A stretch of 64,000 nt of DNA from Epiperipatus broadwayi. Taxonomy: Eukaryota; Onychophora; Udeonychophora; Euonychophora; Peripatidae. Position 1 is the stretch's first letter, and every line of letters begins with the position of its first letter. Shown one piece after another: positions 35,176-49,301 of the stretch. The position numbers were made by a program, and so were the translations under genes. The DNA is taken from NCBI GenBank assembly GCA_028023455.1, contig JAQFVV010000012.1, positions 11,258,499-11,322,498 on the forward strand. The letters run 5' to 3'. The notes beneath the pieces are model-generated. The model made no database searches. It was not told the origin of the DNA and was given only the letters and a program-made list of their open reading frames with translations.

Positions 35176-37685
35176 GATGGTTTGTACCGAAAGAGATAAT
35201 GGAAAATACGAGGCATAGGCAATTACAAAGGATTCAAATGCAATTAATAGGATTCATGCATTCCATTATTGAAAAAATTAAATGCCTCATTTATATACTA
35301 AATCAAGTTCATATTTAGGCATAATTATCAACTGCTAAACTAAACAGCATTATGAGTCTGGCAGTGATCTGCCGAAAGCATGTTTAGTGCAAAGTAAAAG
35401 TATTGAATATTAAATATTACCTTTTCTTAATACTCGATTATAACAAATGTATAACAAAATTACAATAATTAAAAAAGGAGAATTAAATATTATTTAGAAT
35501 TATGAAGAAATAAAGTAATTTAGTATACATTAATATTTACATTAAACATCCCTGCTAATTTTTAAAATTTCTTATCAAATATTTGATTTACTAGTCACCC
35601 AATTCAATACAAAAAAAAACAAAAAACAGAATCATGATATATATCAAATCCATATGCAGGATATAATGTCATATTTAAATTAGAAATATATGTTTTAACT
35701 CAAAATAGGCAAAAAAAAAAAAAAGTCAAAACTCTTGAAACAAAAATATATAATTTACAAAAAAAAAAATCAACCAGGAAAGTAATCCCATGAAATCAAA
35801 ATTTAAGTAAATAATGGAGGAATTTTCCAAATTTGAGACAAAACATAAGCCATTATGAAGTGGTTATGTTTCTTTATGCATAGATTTATTTAAAAACAGT
35901 TAATTTTGTAATTTTGTTAATTGATTGTATGGCTAAAAACTTTAAAAATTAGTAGAGACATTATTTAAATAATTTCTGATTTGGCTAATAGCACTTAGTT
36001 AATATTTATAATACATAAATTTGTGATGGCAAATGACATCTTTGATGAATATAAATAAATGTACAGTCTTCTTTTGTACTCAATTCTTATAAAAGAAATC
36101 TGCATTTGTAACTGACCCAGACCCCGATGCTGCACATCATTTTAGCCTCCCATTTTCCTTTGTTAATTTGCAATGGTGAAAGAAAAATCATATTAAGAAA
36201 AATATTGTATGTTGTTTGCCTAAAAAAGTAGTAATTAGCAAATGATGTAATAATAGAATAATTACAATCAGTGATACATTTGATCATCCAGTAATGCTAG
36301 TTTACCATTGTGTGTAATCCCTTGAACAAAAATTAAACCAAGGATTTTAGAGATACATCACAAACTTTAATAAGCTACTTCCATAAATATTAAAACTTCT
36401 CAACATTGAGATGTATTAAATATAATATTGTAAAAAATACTATACTTAATAAAATATATTTGTTTAAGGATATCTAAATAATAATAAAATATTTAAAAAA
36501 AAAAAAAAAGCAGATAAAAGTGTGGAAAGCAGTGATTAAAATCAATGGGCACTAGACAATACCAAAAAACCAAGCTTTCAAAGTAGGTTTTAATTTTAGT
36601 TGAAGATTACTACTATTTAATTTAAGATATGAAATATTTAGTATTCATGTATGGTATTAGTTATCATTCTAATAGTATATAATGTTACATTTAAATTTCT
36701 GAAACTAATTGGAAATCTTGTAATAATCTTTCCTTTTTAAAATAATACACAAGTTACAAATTGATTGAAGAATAGAATAAAATTAATTAATTATCCATAA
36801 AACTTGAGTTAAATAGGGGAGGGGGTCAATTACTGGGGAAAAGGGGGGCAACCTATTTTGCAATTTAGCTGAAAATAAAAATTTATAGCATTTATGTGCA
36901 AAGTCAAAGAACAATAAAAAATATGAAATCAATAAAATTAAGAGACAAAAAATAAAACAAAAGAAATAGGAGAATATTTTTATATTATTTGAAAATAAAT
37001 TATATGAGCTTGAAGCAACATCACAGCCAGACCCGTTAACAAGTGAGAAACTTATGATTAAAAAATAAAAATATTTATCCCTGAAATTATAATAAATGTA
37101 TTTTTTTCAGAAATGAATTTTTAGATATTTAATTTTTTTATAGTTGTGACAAGCCATAACATGATAGCAAAAAAACAGTTTTACACATATATATGCTTTA
37201 AAACTTTTCCTAAAGGCAGATCGAGAAACTATATAACATAGTACAATAATCAATCATTATAAATGAGTCTGGCCACATTAATTCCAAAAAAGAGTGACTA
37301 AAAAAAAAAAAAAAAGTTAAAAATGACTTCTATAATGATTACACAAACTATTGTTTGAACTATAAATATTTTCATATATATTACATGCTATTACTTCAAT
37401 CTAACAACTTACAACACTATCTTTTTCTTTCTTTGTAGCAAAATTTCAATATCTTCCCTAGTTGTAGCTCTTATTGTATTTTTGTCTCAGTCATATCCTT
37501 TCAATGATAGTAACCAATGCTGCATTTCTTTTAAAATCTTAGACAATCTTTACAAAAAAGTAGAAATTTCCTTTTTCATAAAATCTGACAAGTTGGCTAT
37601 AAAATACTTTTTTTTTATATTTGAATACAAATACAGTATAATATATATATATTAAACTTTAGATGCAATTAGAGGGGATTTGAAC
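35176..37685. other. AT-rich stretch, no gene seen
   Basis: From about 35180 the similarity to the PLE protein ends. The rest holds homopolymers and a GGGGAGGGGG/GGGG pair of G runs near 36820-36850. No gene supported. Confidence 0.45.
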
Positions 37686-37812
37686 ACAGACTTTCAAGTT
37701 ACCTTCACCTATTCACTCCATCTTATATAATTGATACCCTTGACCAAATACATGTGAAAAAGATAAATGATCTCCAATATACATATGTCATGCTGAACCA
37801 GTAATCTGTTAA
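37675..37812 (-). mobile_element. Worn hammerhead monomer with B-box-like site
   Basis: Read on the minus strand, ACTGGTTCAGCATGACATATG at 37782-37802 aligns with the hammerhead of the 16.9-kb family (core lost, GACA for GAAA). TCATTTATCTTTTTCACATG and TTTGGTCAA follow in the family order. About 35 bp later stands GTTCAAATCC, a pol III B-box-like sequence. The ribozyme is dead. The B box may belong to another tRNA-derived element. Confidence 0.55.
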
Positions 37813-39265
37813 TTTTCCTTCATTTTATATCCAACTCAATAAAGAGGTGTCGTAACTGTAGTGAAATTAAATAATACTTTCAGCAAAATGAAAAGCATAC
37901 AAGTAGTCTTATAATTGAGTCATCAAATGTATAGAATACTATATAGTATCCTTAAATAAAATTTCCAGTGCCTTTGCATTATATATAAATATATAGACTA
38001 TATCTCACTTCATATAAAATAAATTTGGCAGAATAATAATCCCATATTCAGTTAATTTAGTTGTAATAATTATACATATATAAATAATGGCTTTATTGTT
38101 CATAAAAAATTCAAATGCTGGAAATGGTAAGAGTTGGGTATGATCTGTGAATGAAGCATGAGTCTACCATTTTACTACTTTAACAAAACATGCAAAGTAA
38201 ACAATTATACCACTAAGATAAAATAATCTACCTTGAACTTAATAAAAGTGACAGCTACACATCTAAATCAATGTTGCATCTCAACAACTAAATCTACTTT
38301 CTAGCTAAAAAAATCTATCAAAATATATATGAAACACAATCTTAAACTAATAACCATTTAAGTTAACAGTTGAATATTTTTCTTCCATAATTTAGTAATA
38401 AAGCACTTGAATTTTTTTTTTAATATTAATTACTAAATTAAATTCTTCATAGGTTTCATTCAAAACATTGAGATTTTTCTGTAATTTGCTTTGAATGAAT
38501 TCAAAGTAAAAATTCCATATTGTATATTATATCTTGATGCCTACTTTATGAATTCACCTACAATGTATTTGAAAAAATAATCATAACAATAGCTAGAACT
38601 AATCTAATGCCAAGGTCTGTTTATCATTAATTTTCACTTTAATGTCACTTTTTGACCATAGTAATAATAATTCACTTTATACTATTATGTTGCAGCTATA
38701 TAATGAGTACACTTTCATGACAACCAACTACTTGCAAACATTGTGATAAAATTTTTCAACTAAATCATTAAAAAAAAAAAAAATCAATACATAAATTACA
38801 CTTTATTGTTCATGACATTTACTTTACATTTGACTGCGAGCAAAGACCATAAGTAGTGTGCTTGATATCCAACAACATTCTTCAAATATTTTTCCTGTAG
38901 CAGCTAAAAATGATATTTAATGATAATTTTACCAGTTTTTTCACTTTAAGCAGGTGATACTATTTCACGAGTCTATATATTTCTGTAAATATTCTAATAA
39001 TTCTGGAACTAATCTTAATATTTCCCTAGGAATCCTATCACAATCAACAGTTTTTCCATTTTTTGATTATAAAAAAATGTTTAAACTATCATTTGCTAAC
39101 TTCTCTACATTAACCAATCATGGCTTCTAACTTCATTTATTCTAATGAAAAATCAATCAGTGCTAATAAATTAAATAATTCTGAGTAAAATCAAAAGTTG
39201 TCATTATATTGTAATGAGTGCAAAAAACAAATCATTGGTTGATAAATGAATAGAAAAATATTTAA
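37813..39265. other. AT-rich stretch, no gene seen
   Basis: No element or gene supported. Confidence 0.45.
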
Positions 39266-39500
39266 TTTTAATATTGATCAACATATTTGATTCTATTAAG
39301 TATTTTTGACTGCTACTAATCTCAATATAGTCAAATAAAAATGCTGCTATGCTTAGTTTATCACTTTCATGAGCTCCCCTGATAAGACCCAAAGCACTCT
39401 ATTTTAATATTGATCAACATATTTGATTCTATTAAGTGTTTTTGACTGCTACTAATCTCAGTATAGACAAATGAAAATACTGCTGGGCTCCAGCACTCTG
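39266..39500. repeat. 136-bp direct tandem duplication
   Basis: The block starting TTTTAATATTGATCAACATA at 39266 recurs at 39402 with the same continuation (GACTGCTACTAATCTCA). The second copy is shorter and differs at several positions, ending with CTCCAGCACTCTG against CCCAAAGCACTCT in the first. Confidence 0.8.
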
Positions 39501-42500
39501 ATTATGGTATATTATTTGACAATAATGCAACAGTATGTTTAACACAGAAGTGAAACTTATTTTTCTCATTGTGTTTTCAATGATTAGTTCTGCAGCTTAT
39601 GATAACATTTTTATTAATAAATTGCCAAAACTTTTTCCCTGTTTTTTTTATTTATTATTTATTTATTAACACATATAGAAATTATAAAAATATCAAATCT
39701 TACTTTATTGTATTATGTAGATAAAAAAATATTTTGTTTTATTTCTACTGCAATATTTTAATTAAAAATTTGCAAACACAATTTTAAATTAAAGGATATT
39801 AGAAAAAAAAAAAAGAAAGACAAACAGAAAATGATCAATACCTTTTACTTTCATGTTAAGAGATTTTCCAATAATACTTAATAAATCAAATACTAAAAGA
39901 AATAGATATTTTTAACATTTTTTTTTTGTTTTGAAAAATATATCATGGTGCTTTACAACAAACATCAATATTAAATTTAATATTCACTGTTCCAACTTAT
40001 CATTCATATTAAAATAAAAAATAAAATTGATATAAAAACTTCAAAAGAAGCCAAACAAATAATTAAAAAGTGAATAAATTATCTAACTCACTTTAACACT
40101 TTGATTATCAGTGCATTAAAATTATTTAATTCTGAAAGTATTGTATGCTAATATATTATAGAGATAGAATGAAATTAAAACATATCTGGAATACAATTTT
40201 AACTTCACAAAAATAATGATATAAAGCAATTAACTTTTTTTTACATATCTTATATAGATAAAAAGCTTAGAAAATTATAAGTTTATCTGAAAGAAAATTG
40301 ATATCAGTTTTATAAACCATGAGGAGAAATGTCAGAGCTGAAAAATTTAAAACAATCAAATTGCTGGAGTCCAATTAACTAGAGCATCAATAAGTAAACA
40401 GTTTAATGTTTTAAGATAGGTGAATTTAAAAAATATGACTTATCCACAAAAAATCAAAGAATAAAACACACTACAAATCAATGTTTTCTGAAAGATTGTA
40501 ACCAAAAAATCACACAAAATCACTGAAGAACAAATCATCAAAGATTAATTCATTTAAACATTCCAGTATCTGGCAAAAGAATTAATACTTCAGGAATTTT
40601 ACAATACATTCCTTACGAGAATTCAATAGCTCAGTAACTTAAACTCAAAAAATCCAAATTGGCAATTTTAATATTTAAAATTGTTGAAAATAAACAGAAG
40701 TAGCAAGTGCTTATAAAGAACAAACATTAAATTTCCTATTAATGCATGCAATTATCATTTAATGTTAAATAATGCTAATCTAATATCTATATAACAATTG
40801 GTATTTAAGCACTTATGTAGTATAATTTTTTTTTTACATTCTAACTATAACATAATCCATAACCTGCTATTGTTTTAAGAGCATCTGCAATAAATATTAA
40901 AAGTAGCAAGCATTAGCTAACTATCACTATTAATAATTAAATATTTAAGTTATTTTGGTAATATACCTACTGTGGCATATTACTCCGGTGACATTTGTGT
41001 CCAACATTATTCAAAGTTTCCGTTTATGATGTCATGGCAACCAAGAATCCTGGCATGACTAATCCATGTCAAATAAATGACCCTTTCCATTTTAGAAGAT
41101 ATTAAATGGTTCAGGCCACCAGTGACTTTTTTTATCTTCCACAGTATAATATATCTCTCACATCATTTGTAAGTAATACGGTTTTATATTTTAAAATATA
41201 CATTTACAGCTATAACTTTATATATTTGTGTATGGGTTTTTTTTTTTGTTAAAACTTTACACAAAAAATAAAGTTAAAAAAAAAAAATATTGCATACAAA
41301 ATCTACTGTTAATATGCTGTTGTTTAAATGATTTTTAAATCTTGATATGTTCAAACAATTCATACTTATTATTTTATTTCTATATAGTAAAACAATCAGT
41401 CAACAGATAGTGCAGAGCAAAAGGGTCTTTCCAACAACCTCCTGTAGAAACATAATGAAGAAGAAAGCTTTACTCATCAGGTTTGCCAATTCTGAAGTGA
41501 TTGCTAAAAAAAACTAGATATCATTTACCAATCAATTTAGATTGATATCTGTATCAATTAGAGGCCAATGCTAAGCCAGATTGGAATATGAATAATTTTT
41601 TCAAGTATTACATAGCCAGATTCAAACCTGTCATGAGAATGGCAGACAGATGCATTCCCACTATATTATATGATTATGTTATATATGTTTACATAAAATA
41701 TGTGATCATTAATTTATATATAGAAGATTTGAGAGGAATATACATTACATTCAAATGATGGGTGATATCTTCAATGTGTATGCAAAACAATGCACATCTG
41801 TATAATGAAAACATCAAAGTATTTTTTTAAAAAAAATATTTATTAATAATTATGAACTTGAAATTTTTTTTTACTAATGAAATGTAATAAAACACATCCT
41901 AAGCACACCTTATTTCAGGAATTATATTTAAAAAAGTGTATTTCAATGTAAATACTAAAATAAAATATGTATTATTGGAAAGTTCATATTTCCATTAGCA
42001 AGAATTGAAATAAATTTAAGTGATAATAAGTTTGCAATTATTAGGTTTCATTTGCTAATGAGAAAAAAAGAAAAACTTTATTCTTATGTTTTAGAGGTGA
42101 ATTTAATAAAATTAAAGTGAAATGAAAAAAATAAAAATAGACAATTCTGTCATTTAAAAAAAAATTATATATGAAAAAATTATAAATTATCTTTAATTTT
42201 AAAATATATATATATTTTTACATTTGTGAAAGATATAATTTAATAAAAAATCACTCAATCAAAGTTTACTGTTTTATTTTTATATATTTATATTTTCATT
42301 TAGAACTGCTTTGTTTTAATGTATCAATTGGTGGACTGCATGCCAAAAACCAATTGGAGTATGTGTATGTGCAATTGTGTATATTATTAAACAATTCAAT
42401 GAAATTTCCCTTTGTCCTCAACAAATTTATGTACACAGTAATTTACTTAATCAACATAAAATATCAGTAAACACATTTATGATCACTTTCTAACTAAAAC

Positions 42501-43587
42501 ATGTGGGAAAAAAATATTATATTTACCCAGTAGTCTCTTTCAAAAAGTCTGTTTATATTAGAATATTATGATCATGTAATAAGGACTAATATTTGCTGTT
42601 AATGCCAATTCCTTCACCCAATTTATTCTAGGATCATCTATTTAGAGTTGCATTATAAACTGTTACTGCATTTCATTTCCAGTAAATGCATTTTTTTTTC
42701 TCAAAAAATTAGAATTAAAAAGATTTCATATGATACTATTTTGTCTCCACTTTGTAAAAAAAAAAACAAGAGTTTGTTTAATAAGATTTCACATATTGCT
42801 GGTAAACAGATTCTAATGCAGATTAAATTACTTTTAATTTTAATATCTGTTTTTTTTTTTTCAATTGGAAACTAAAAGAAATACAAACCAAAATATAATA
42901 ATTTTTATTACTCATTCATTAGACACTTAATGAATAGAATTTCTATAGTGAGTTTTAATTATCATTTAAAAGTAACTTAATAGGAACAAACAGAAAAATA
43001 AAAGTTAAAAAAAAAAACTAGTTAAAACAAAATCAACATTAATTGACCAATTCTATATTTACATTTGATAATTCCTTAGCTGTTCCAAACTAATTCCTCT
43101 GCTTACATGTATAAGAAATGGTTCAGTATACTAAATGTGTAAGCAAATTATATATTGCCTTGGAAATAGATTACATCATTTGAATATATTGTTATTAAAC
43201 ACTAACAACATTAACAGTGATGATCATATGAATGACATTCTACTTACCTATTGATAAAAATTTTAACATAAGAACCATGCTTGTATCAATCAGATAAATC
43301 ATTATTCATAGTATTAAACATAAAATAAATTTTAATCTTACACATCATGCAAATCAATGCATCCAAAAAACGTATTGGTCAATAGTTTGACACAATATAT
43401 ATTTTATTCCAACTTAGATCATCTTCAAATGTCCCTAGTCTATTATTATTTGAATATAAATGTAGTTTGGAGAGATGAGGATCATGCCAAGCAACTGATC
43501 AATAAGCAATGATTTTTAAGACATTCGAAGATTTCATTTTATATTACATATATTGAAAGATTCTGTTAATCATATTTATACCTCCAT
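39501..43587. other. AT-rich stretch, no gene seen
   Basis: One possible SINE scrap on the minus strand at about 41615-41665 (CAGGTTTGAATC, B-box-like). Otherwise TA repeats and homopolymers only. Confidence 0.45.
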
Positions 43588-43891
43588 ATATTTAAAAATG
43601 GCTGCAGAAAGGAGTTTGCTATTAACTGAAAGGAGACCCTTTGATTCCTCTTGGAGGCCTTAAAGGAACCGAGCAGGGCAAATTCCTAATGTCCACTCCA
43701 TATGTTCTTGTCGTTGCAGCTGTTATTACTATATGTTTATTCATATAGTATATGAACATGGATGGTCTGCTCACCAACACGCATTAGCCAGCATGGTGAG
43801 TTTATTGGCTTTTTACCTCTGAGTTTAAGATCAAGAAACACCATGGTCTTTCTTCTCAGTGCCTGATAAGACAGAATGAATGTTTGTGTAA

Positions 43892-44764
43892 ATGATAAAG
43901 ATTTTTCCCAATTATACAATTATGACAGACAAAAATAAAGCATGGCCCTTAATCCCAGGAGACTGTAAAGTCACCAACCAAGGCAGCGGTTGGTGGCCGA
44001 AGGCGGAGGGTGCTAAGAATATCCTGGAGGCGGACCCAGGCTGCCATTTGATGACGACTTTTTATTTAGGTACTTACAACTGCAGATCACTTTCAAGTGA
44101 AGGAAGATTGCAAGAATTAGAAGAACTCTCTTATATTAAATGGGATATTATTGGACTTTGTGAAGTTAGAAGAAAAGGTGAAGAGACAATTGATTTAAAA
44201 AGTGGACATATGCTCTATTATAAAGGCACAAATATTGGAAATACAAGTGGAGTAGGATTCATTATAAATAAAAAGTGGAAGAACAATATTGTGGAGATTG
44301 ATGGTGTATCAGACAGAGTGGCAAGATTAATTATACAACTTAATAGCAGATATCAAATGCAGATAATTCAGGTTTATGCCCCAACAAGTTCTCACAGTGA
44401 TGAAGTAGTAGAAGATTTTTATATGGATGTACAAAAGGCTTTTGATCAGAGTAAACAACATTTTAAAATTGTTATGGGAGATTTTAATGCTAGAATTGGT
44501 AAACAAATGAAAGATGAAAGTGTTGTAGGTAATTTTGGTTATGGTAATAGAAATGAGAGAGGACATAGACTTGTGGAGTTTGCAGAGAAGGAAAAACTTT
44601 ATATTATGAATTCTTTTTTTGAGAAAAATGTTAGAAGGAAATGGACATGGAAGCATCCAAATGAAGGTACAGCAGAATTGGATTATATTTTGACTAACAG
44701 GAAATACATATTTCAAGATTGTAATGTTCTTAATAAATTTAACACAGGAATGATCATCGATTAG
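43892..44764 (+). pseudogene. RTE apurinic-type endonuclease domain (frameshifted)
   Basis: N-terminal half of the RTE polyprotein, an exonuclease-endonuclease-phosphatase fold enzyme that nicks target DNA. Visible motifs: TYNCRSL with N63, CEVRRK with E91, VYAPTS at 161-166, MGDFNARIG with D197 and N199, and LDYILTN with D264. The frame then reads GMIID and stops at 44764. The expected final motif S-D-H is present in the next frame, and the corresponding place in the 55-57 kb copy keeps the base that is missing here. One deleted base in the catalytic SDH motif near 44751 therefore breaks the protein. A TAA directly precedes the first ATG; the second Met (residue 11) could be the real start. 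Close relatives are the RTE endonuclease-reverse transcriptases of insects and other invertebrates. Confidence 0.9.
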
Positions 44765-46872
44765 TAAGGGGTAAGATACATGTTAATGTAAAACTAGAGA
44801 GACAAAAATTATTAAGAAAAACTATATTTACAGTTGATATTCCTAATCTTCAGAAACATTCTAATGAATTTAAATTAGAACTCACAAATCGGTTTCAAGT
44901 ATTAGTAGATTTTGAACATGATTCAGATTTGAATGAAATTAATATGAAAATAACTGATACACTTTTAAAAACTGCAACAAAGATAGCTGGTAGAAAAAAG
45001 CAGCAATTGACTAATAAAATTTCTACTGAGACTAGAGAACTTATGAAGAAAAGAAGGAATATGAAGATATGCAAGAATGATGCATTAAAAAGAATTGAAT
45101 ATCTCGAATTTTGTAAAATGGTGCGGAAAAGAGTTGAAAATGATATAAGAAAGTATAACTGTGAACTAGCAAGAAAAGCTGTAGAAGAAAATAAAAGTCT
45201 TAAGAATGTAAAACAACATTTTGGTATTGGTAGGAAATTTATATCTGCAATAAGGAAAAAAGATGGAATTATTACTAAAAAGAGGGATGACATTATGAAA
45301 TTGGTAGAAGATTTTTATCAAGAATTATATAGTAATAAAGAACAAGTACCTCCTATATCTATTACATCTTCCGAATTGCCCAGAATTTTAAATGAAGAAG
45401 TGAGAAATGCAATTAAATGTATGAAAAAAGGAAAGGCTCCAGGTAATGATGGAATTATAATTGATATATTAAAAGAAGCAGGTGAAGAAACAGAAAAAAT
45501 ATTAGCAAAGTTATATACCAAATGTCTAAATGATAAAGATGTACCGGATGATTGGAAGAATGCAGTAATAATATTAATATTTAAAAAAGGTGATAAAGAA
45601 GATATTAGAAATTACAGACCTATCAGCCTTTTATCAGTTTTATATAAAATTTTTACCAAGATAATTACAACTCGTCTACAGAGAACCTTGGATTTTCACC
45701 AACCAAGAGAACAAGCTGGATTTAAAAGTGGTTTTAGTACAGTAGATCATATTCAAGTATTGAGAGAAGTTATAGAAAGGACAAATGAATATGAGTTGCC
45801 ATTATGCTTTGGATTTATAGATTACAAAAAGGCATTTGATTCTATAAACATTTCTTCAGTGATTAAAGCATTGGATCATCAAGGTATAGATCCAGGATAT
45901 TGTCATATTTTAAAGAATATTTATAAAAATGCAACAGCAACAATTAGATTACATAATGATACTGGGAAAGTCAACATTGAGAAAGGTGTAAGACAAGGTG
46001 ACTCCATATCTCCAAAACTTTTTACAGCAGTGCTGCAAGAAGTATTTTGTGGATTAAAATGGGAAACTAAAGGAGTGAAAGTAAATGGAGATTATTTAAG
46101 TCATTTAGATTTCGCAGATGATGTAGTTGTTTTTGCAAATAATGCTTCCGAGCTGCAGGAAATGTTGCAGGAGTTATCAGATGAAAGTAGGAAAGTAGGA
46201 CTAAAGATAAATGTTAAAAAGACTAAAGTAATGTTTAATCGATTTGCTCAAAATATGAAAATAAAGATTGATTATGATGAATTAGAAGAAGTTAAGAGTT
46301 ACAAATACCTTGGTCAGATTATTAATACAGATGGAAACATAATAGAGGAAATTAATCATAGAATTAAACTTGGTTGGAGTCCTTTTGGTAGAAATAACTT
46401 GATATTAAAAGGAAATATGCCTATGTGTTTGAAAAGAAAGGTTTTTAACAAATGTGTTTTACCAGTTCTTACTTATGGATCTGAGACTTGGACACTTAAT
46501 AGAAGATCAATACAGAGACTTCAGACCACTCAAAGAAGTATGGAGAGATGTATGTTGGGAGTAACAAGAAGAGATCGAAAACGCAATGTATGGGTAAGAG
46601 AACAAACAGGTGTTACTGACCTCATTGAAAAAATTAAAAGATTGAAGTGGAGTTGGGCTGGACATATTGCTAGAAGAGATGATAATAGATGGACAATTGA
46701 AATTTTAAACTGGATTCCAAGAGATTGTAAAAGACCCAGAAGAAGACCACATGTAAGATGGATGGATGAAATAAGAAAATGTGTAGGGGTGATGTGGAGA
46801 AGAGAAGCTAAAGATCAGAGAAGATGGATTAAACTTGGAGAGACCATCCTGCAGTGGATTGATAATGGTTGA
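44755..46872 (+). pseudogene. RTE reverse transcriptase domain
   Basis: Continuation of the polyprotein after the frameshift; the first Met in this frame is at 44929, giving 647 codons, but the frame is open from about 44755. Numbering from that Met: thumb/fingers motif [15 protein letters not shown] at 228-242, motif [14 protein letters not shown] at 294-306 with Asp 298, motif [11 protein letters not shown] at 353-362, motif C FADD at 395-398. The C-terminal region has [11 protein letters not shown] and the [13 protein letters not shown] block typical of RTE proteins. All catalytic residues are present. No internal stop occurs, so a single base restores the contrast between this nearly intact copy and its ruined relatives. 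It would copy its own RNA at the nicked target. Confidence 0.93.
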
Positions 46873-46901
46873 TAATGATGATGATGATGATATTTAAAAA
46901 T

Positions 46902-48310
46902 ACTACATATCTTAATATTTAAAAATATATGAGATTTTTTTTTAAATGGAATTAATTTCATTTGCCACTTTTCTTATAAAAATATTGTTATATATTCTTT
47001 TATCATATGGACTTTTTAATTTAAAATTTAAATCATACAAAAATGTAATAATATTTAATAAGATAACTAGTGTGGGGTTAGAATTTATGCACGATTTCAT
47101 TTCATACATTATATATACTTGTACACACAGATGCAGAAAGAAAACTATGAGAATGTATAGGTATAAAAAATGACTAGTATAACATATATGTATTGTCAAT
47201 AACTTCATATATAAAAAATAGTCTGAGGATAATCGAAGACTAACACAATTGAAAAATAAAAAAGTGTAAATGACAAAAAGATATTATATAATAACTCTAA
47301 TAATATTAGAATAGAAAAAACCAGCATGATTTAAAATAAGAAAAGATAAATATACACAAAATCAAGATGTCTGCTATCACAGAACACGTGTATAACCAAC
47401 AATGATTCATATGCAGAAGTAACTAGGAAGTTAGACATCGGAAGAAATAATAACAGATAATTTTAACAAATAAAGGCAAACAGAATTCAAAAACAAAGTT
47501 TCATCGATCCACCGACTGATGATCTTTTCCCATTAACATCAGAAATGCCAATACTTCAAATTCATGAAATTTGAACAAAAGAAGGGTTTTAAAGATTACA
47601 GAATTATTCAATGAGACATTACCAAGGGATTTATTCAGTTCGTTCAAATGTTTTTCACCAACCAATTGCTATTGCTTATGGTAACAGCTAAATATTGCTC
47701 TTTATATAAATTTCCAAAATAATTGTAAAAAATAAGCTCCAAAACTTTTTGAAAATCCATCTCATGTATAGCAAGCAATTCACCCAAACCTCAGATATAT
47801 CATAATCAAATTTAAAAATAGGGACTAGCACAATATATTCAAAGAATCAATTAAAACATTAAATAAATACATTTTGATTGCAATAAATCCATTAAAAAAC
47901 ATTATAACTAGACTAGTAAAAAACACTTATCTAGATTATAACATTAATGACTTTATAAATCAAGTTAATGGAGTTGTTTGGAGAAAATACTGATTTACAA
48001 GTGGCATTGCTTTAAAATACCTCAATGCCAATATATGAAAATAGTTACTATTTCAAAATGAGTTTACATAAAAATATAAATCCAAATGAAATCCTATTAC
48101 AAATTACTGGTGAAGAGATCACATTGTTTATAGTGATCCATGGATTAAAACTTCAATATTTTCACATCTTATTAGTGCATGCCCTAAACTATGTTAATGA
48201 GAGCCACTCCCCTGTATCAGTGCCCCAAATCAAAAGAAACTCCATTGCAAATGGAAATACCAGGCAATATGGATCTTTATAGTAATGGACTCAGATAACA
48301 ATAGAAGAAT
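46902..48310. other. AT-rich stretch, possibly worn LINE ORF1
   Basis: No protein can be named. The stretch 47340-48290 has fewer homopolymers than its surroundings and an 85-codon open frame at 48025-48282; it stands upstream of the worn LINE at 49.3 kb and could be its first open reading frame, but I see no zinc knuckle or other diagnostic motif. Confidence 0.25.
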
Positions 48311-48313
48311 CAT

Positions 48314-48492
48314 AATTCAATATAAATACATACATCATGTAAACTAAGAAAAGCTTAATACTTTAAAATAAGTATACTAAATATATCAAAAAAGTATACG
48401 GAGCATGCTTATAACTAATTAGAATATTTATTTTAAAGTATTAAACAAGCTTTTCTTAGTAAACGTGTAGTATGTATTATTTATATTGAATT
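48314..48492. mobile_element. Foldback element
   Basis: Arms AATTCAATATAAAT, CTAAGAAAAGCTT and TACTTTAAAATAA (48314-48374) return as complements at 48430-48492. The loop is AT-rich. A target duplication is uncertain (AATCATAA at 48309 against CATCATAA at 48539). Confidence 0.7.
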
Positions 48493-49301
48493 ACATATTT
48501 TTGAGAAAAGTTTAAATCCCTTGGTTACATTATAATAGCATCATAAATAAAACATTATCATTAAACTTGGATTCCATTTCCAATGGCATACCCTAAAGGA
48601 AACTACTAATACACTGCAGAAATATAAACCAGATAAACTTCCCTCCCCCCACAAAAAGCATTAACAGATTATCAAGGGATTGGAAACTGACAAAAGCAAA
48701 GAAGAAAGCATACCACAAAGAATTGATAACTCCAAGAAATCAAAACATCTTTCGCTAATAGAAACTTAGGCTCTGATTCATCCATGGAAAATTTAGATCC
48801 TATAGCAGATTAGTGCATCACATTCTCATTAAGTAATCCATGATAAGACTCACAACATATTTCAAACAAGAATCAGATCTAATAAAGACTCATAATATAT
48901 CCACTCCAAAAACAAAAATTATAAATGTCGTAATTAATTTAAATAACCTAATATCATTAGTCCATCAGAAAACAGGTAATATAAAATTTGTTGAAAAAAA
49001 AAAAGATAATAAGTTGATTTAATTAAATAATTATAGGGGATTATTTTAAAAATGGTATTTAAGATAATGTAATGGAAATTTAAGATTGTTTTTAGAAGAG
49101 TTTTAAGGTAAGAGTTATTCGTATTTGTTATATGTATTTGAATTATTATGGAATATTTGTATTTACATTTAGTTTTTTATGTGTTTTGTAGTTGTTCCTT
49201 GATAAAGACTATAAAAGAATCTAGTTGAAGCAGAGTATTTTTCTGTACTTTATAATAGTTCATATAATAAATCTAGATTTATAAAGAAGTTTGCATGTGG
49301 C
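48493..49301. other. AT-rich stretch, no gene assigned
   Basis: Lies between a foldback and the first recognisable endonuclease piece of the worn LINE. It may belong to that LINE, but no motif supports this. An A-rich, lysine-biased open frame at 48840-49022 is uninformative. Confidence 0.3.

Larger units (their letters stand above)
43588..46901 (+). mobile_element. Full-length RTE-clade LINE with 12-bp target duplication
   Basis: The insertion covers 43600-46889 (3290 bp), the normal size of RTE elements. A perfect 12-bp direct repeat ATATTTAAAAAT stands at 43588-43599 and 46890-46901. The 5' untranslated region is 292 bp. Its block from CTTTGATTCCTC to CTCCATATGTTCTTG recurs in the RTE fragment at the right end of the window, which supports the 5' end. 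One protein with endonuclease and reverse transcriptase fills the rest. The 3' end is a short (TGA)n tail directly after the stop codon, as in RTE elements, with no poly(A). Five further RTE pieces in the window are older and all truncated. Confidence 0.95.

Noticed and set aside
41460-41505. CTGATGA on the minus strand near 41479 as another hammerhead
   Set aside because: No GAAA and no helix II follow at the right distance.
44327-44716. Minus-strand open frames opposite the RTE gene (also 44895-45293 and 45318-45521)
   Set aside because: They are shadows of the RTE protein on the other strand, with no features of their own.
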